DNA of 64,000 nucleotides from Balanoglossus misakiensis. Taxonomy: Eukaryota > Hemichordata. A program made the translations under genes and the position numbers. This document shows, piece after piece, positions 63,549 through 64,000 of the stretch (positions are counted from its first letter, which is position 1; each line of letters opens with the position of its first letter). The notes under the pieces are model-generated. The model was given only the letters and a program-made list of their open reading frames with translations, made no database searches and was not told the DNA's origin. The DNA lies in NCBI GenBank assembly GCA_040954595.2, contig CM082596.2, forward strand, positions 3,844,001 to 3,908,000, written 5' to 3'.

Positions 63549-64000
63549 TTCACGTTTCTGTATTTTTCACTTCTTTAAAAAGTAAGATATAGTTTCCACC
63601 ACAAACTCTTGTCTGAGTGAGAAGAGTTTGTGAAGGCTAAACTCCTCACTTACCACAGTATGCTTCTATTTTTAGACCTAGTTATTGTCATCTTGACATC
63701 AACCAACAAACTAATGGCTCTCGTATATCTCTGATAAAAAGAAATCTTAGCTATGGCACAAATAATTATGTGAGCATCGTTCACACCACAATGTTCTATC
63801 AGTATAAAAGTTCTTCCATTGAATGGGTAATTTTGCGGAAAAAAACAGTTCTTGAGAAAATGATAATGCACATGGGAAAGCGTTGATGTCACAGGAAACC
63901 TTTAAGTGGGTGGTGTTGCATCCTTGTGAAGTAAGGATATTTTTAAACAGCCACATAAACACACACTGAGAAAGGCCTACAGGGGTTCACAGGAAGCCCT
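63549..64000. other. Window end, no gene seen
   Basis: AT-rich sequence. No exon with splice support was identified; an exon of a gene continuing past the window cannot be excluded. Confidence 0.4.

Noticed and set aside
1-64000. tRNA or rRNA genes
   Set aside because: I scanned for B-box-like gttcga contexts (for example near 25640 and 30738) but found no cloverleaf partner arms; nothing met the standard for reporting.

Overview
This window is nuclear DNA from an animal. Genes are split into many short exons by AT-rich introns with GT-AG (twice GC-AG) borders, polyadenylation signals follow most genes, and the gene set is metazoan: a WHAMM/JMY actin nucleator, PA2G4, USP37 and the puromycin-sensitive aminopeptidase. 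Compact introns, frequent short inverted-repeat (MITE-like) elements and several genes with no obvious vertebrate one-to-one partner suggest a marine invertebrate (lower deuterostome such as hemichordate or amphioxus, or a lophotrochozoan). I cannot name the species from sequence alone.

Layout. 0.5-3.7 kb, minus strand: WHAMM/JMY-type nucleator, 8 exons, 717 aa. 5.5-20.0 kb, minus strand: a 14-exon, ~1014-aa coiled-coil protein with a divergent VPS9-like C-terminus, carrying two large introns. It faces PA2G4 (20.9-24.0 kb, plus, 10 exons, 392 aa) across a shared ~0.9 kb promoter region. 27.6-33.6 kb, plus: two tandem carboxypeptidase M-like genes (444 and 445 aa) with identical intron positions. 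33.9-36.2 kb, plus: a membrane-anchored SPFH/band-7 protein with a cysteine cluster inside the domain. 37.2-43.9 kb, plus: USP37 (18 exons, 1123 aa). 45.1-46.5 kb, plus: a small secreted MRH-like protein. 47.9-49.6 kb, plus: a protein with four tandem TM2 domains and a proline-rich tail. 50.7-51.5 kb, minus: a secreted beta/gamma-crystallin (syncollin-like) protein. 54.5-61.0 kb, plus: NPEPPS (19 exons, 866 aa). 62.9-63.3 kb, plus: a two-exon gene for a 63-aa secreted six-cysteine peptide.

The genes do not form an operon or one pathway; this is an ordinary gene-dense chromosomal segment. Themes recur: actin/membrane traffic (WHAMM, VPS9-like, SPFH, TM2), peptide trimming (two carboxypeptidases, NPEPPS), ubiquitin (USP37) and small secreted proteins. 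I rebuilt exon structures by hand from splice sites and reading phase; every multi-exon model closes in frame. The points I find most worth following are the four-TM2 protein, the cysteine-containing SPFH protein, the orphan VPS9-like protein, the six-cysteine peptide, the WHAMM acidic tail with no tryptophan, and several palindromic repeat elements.
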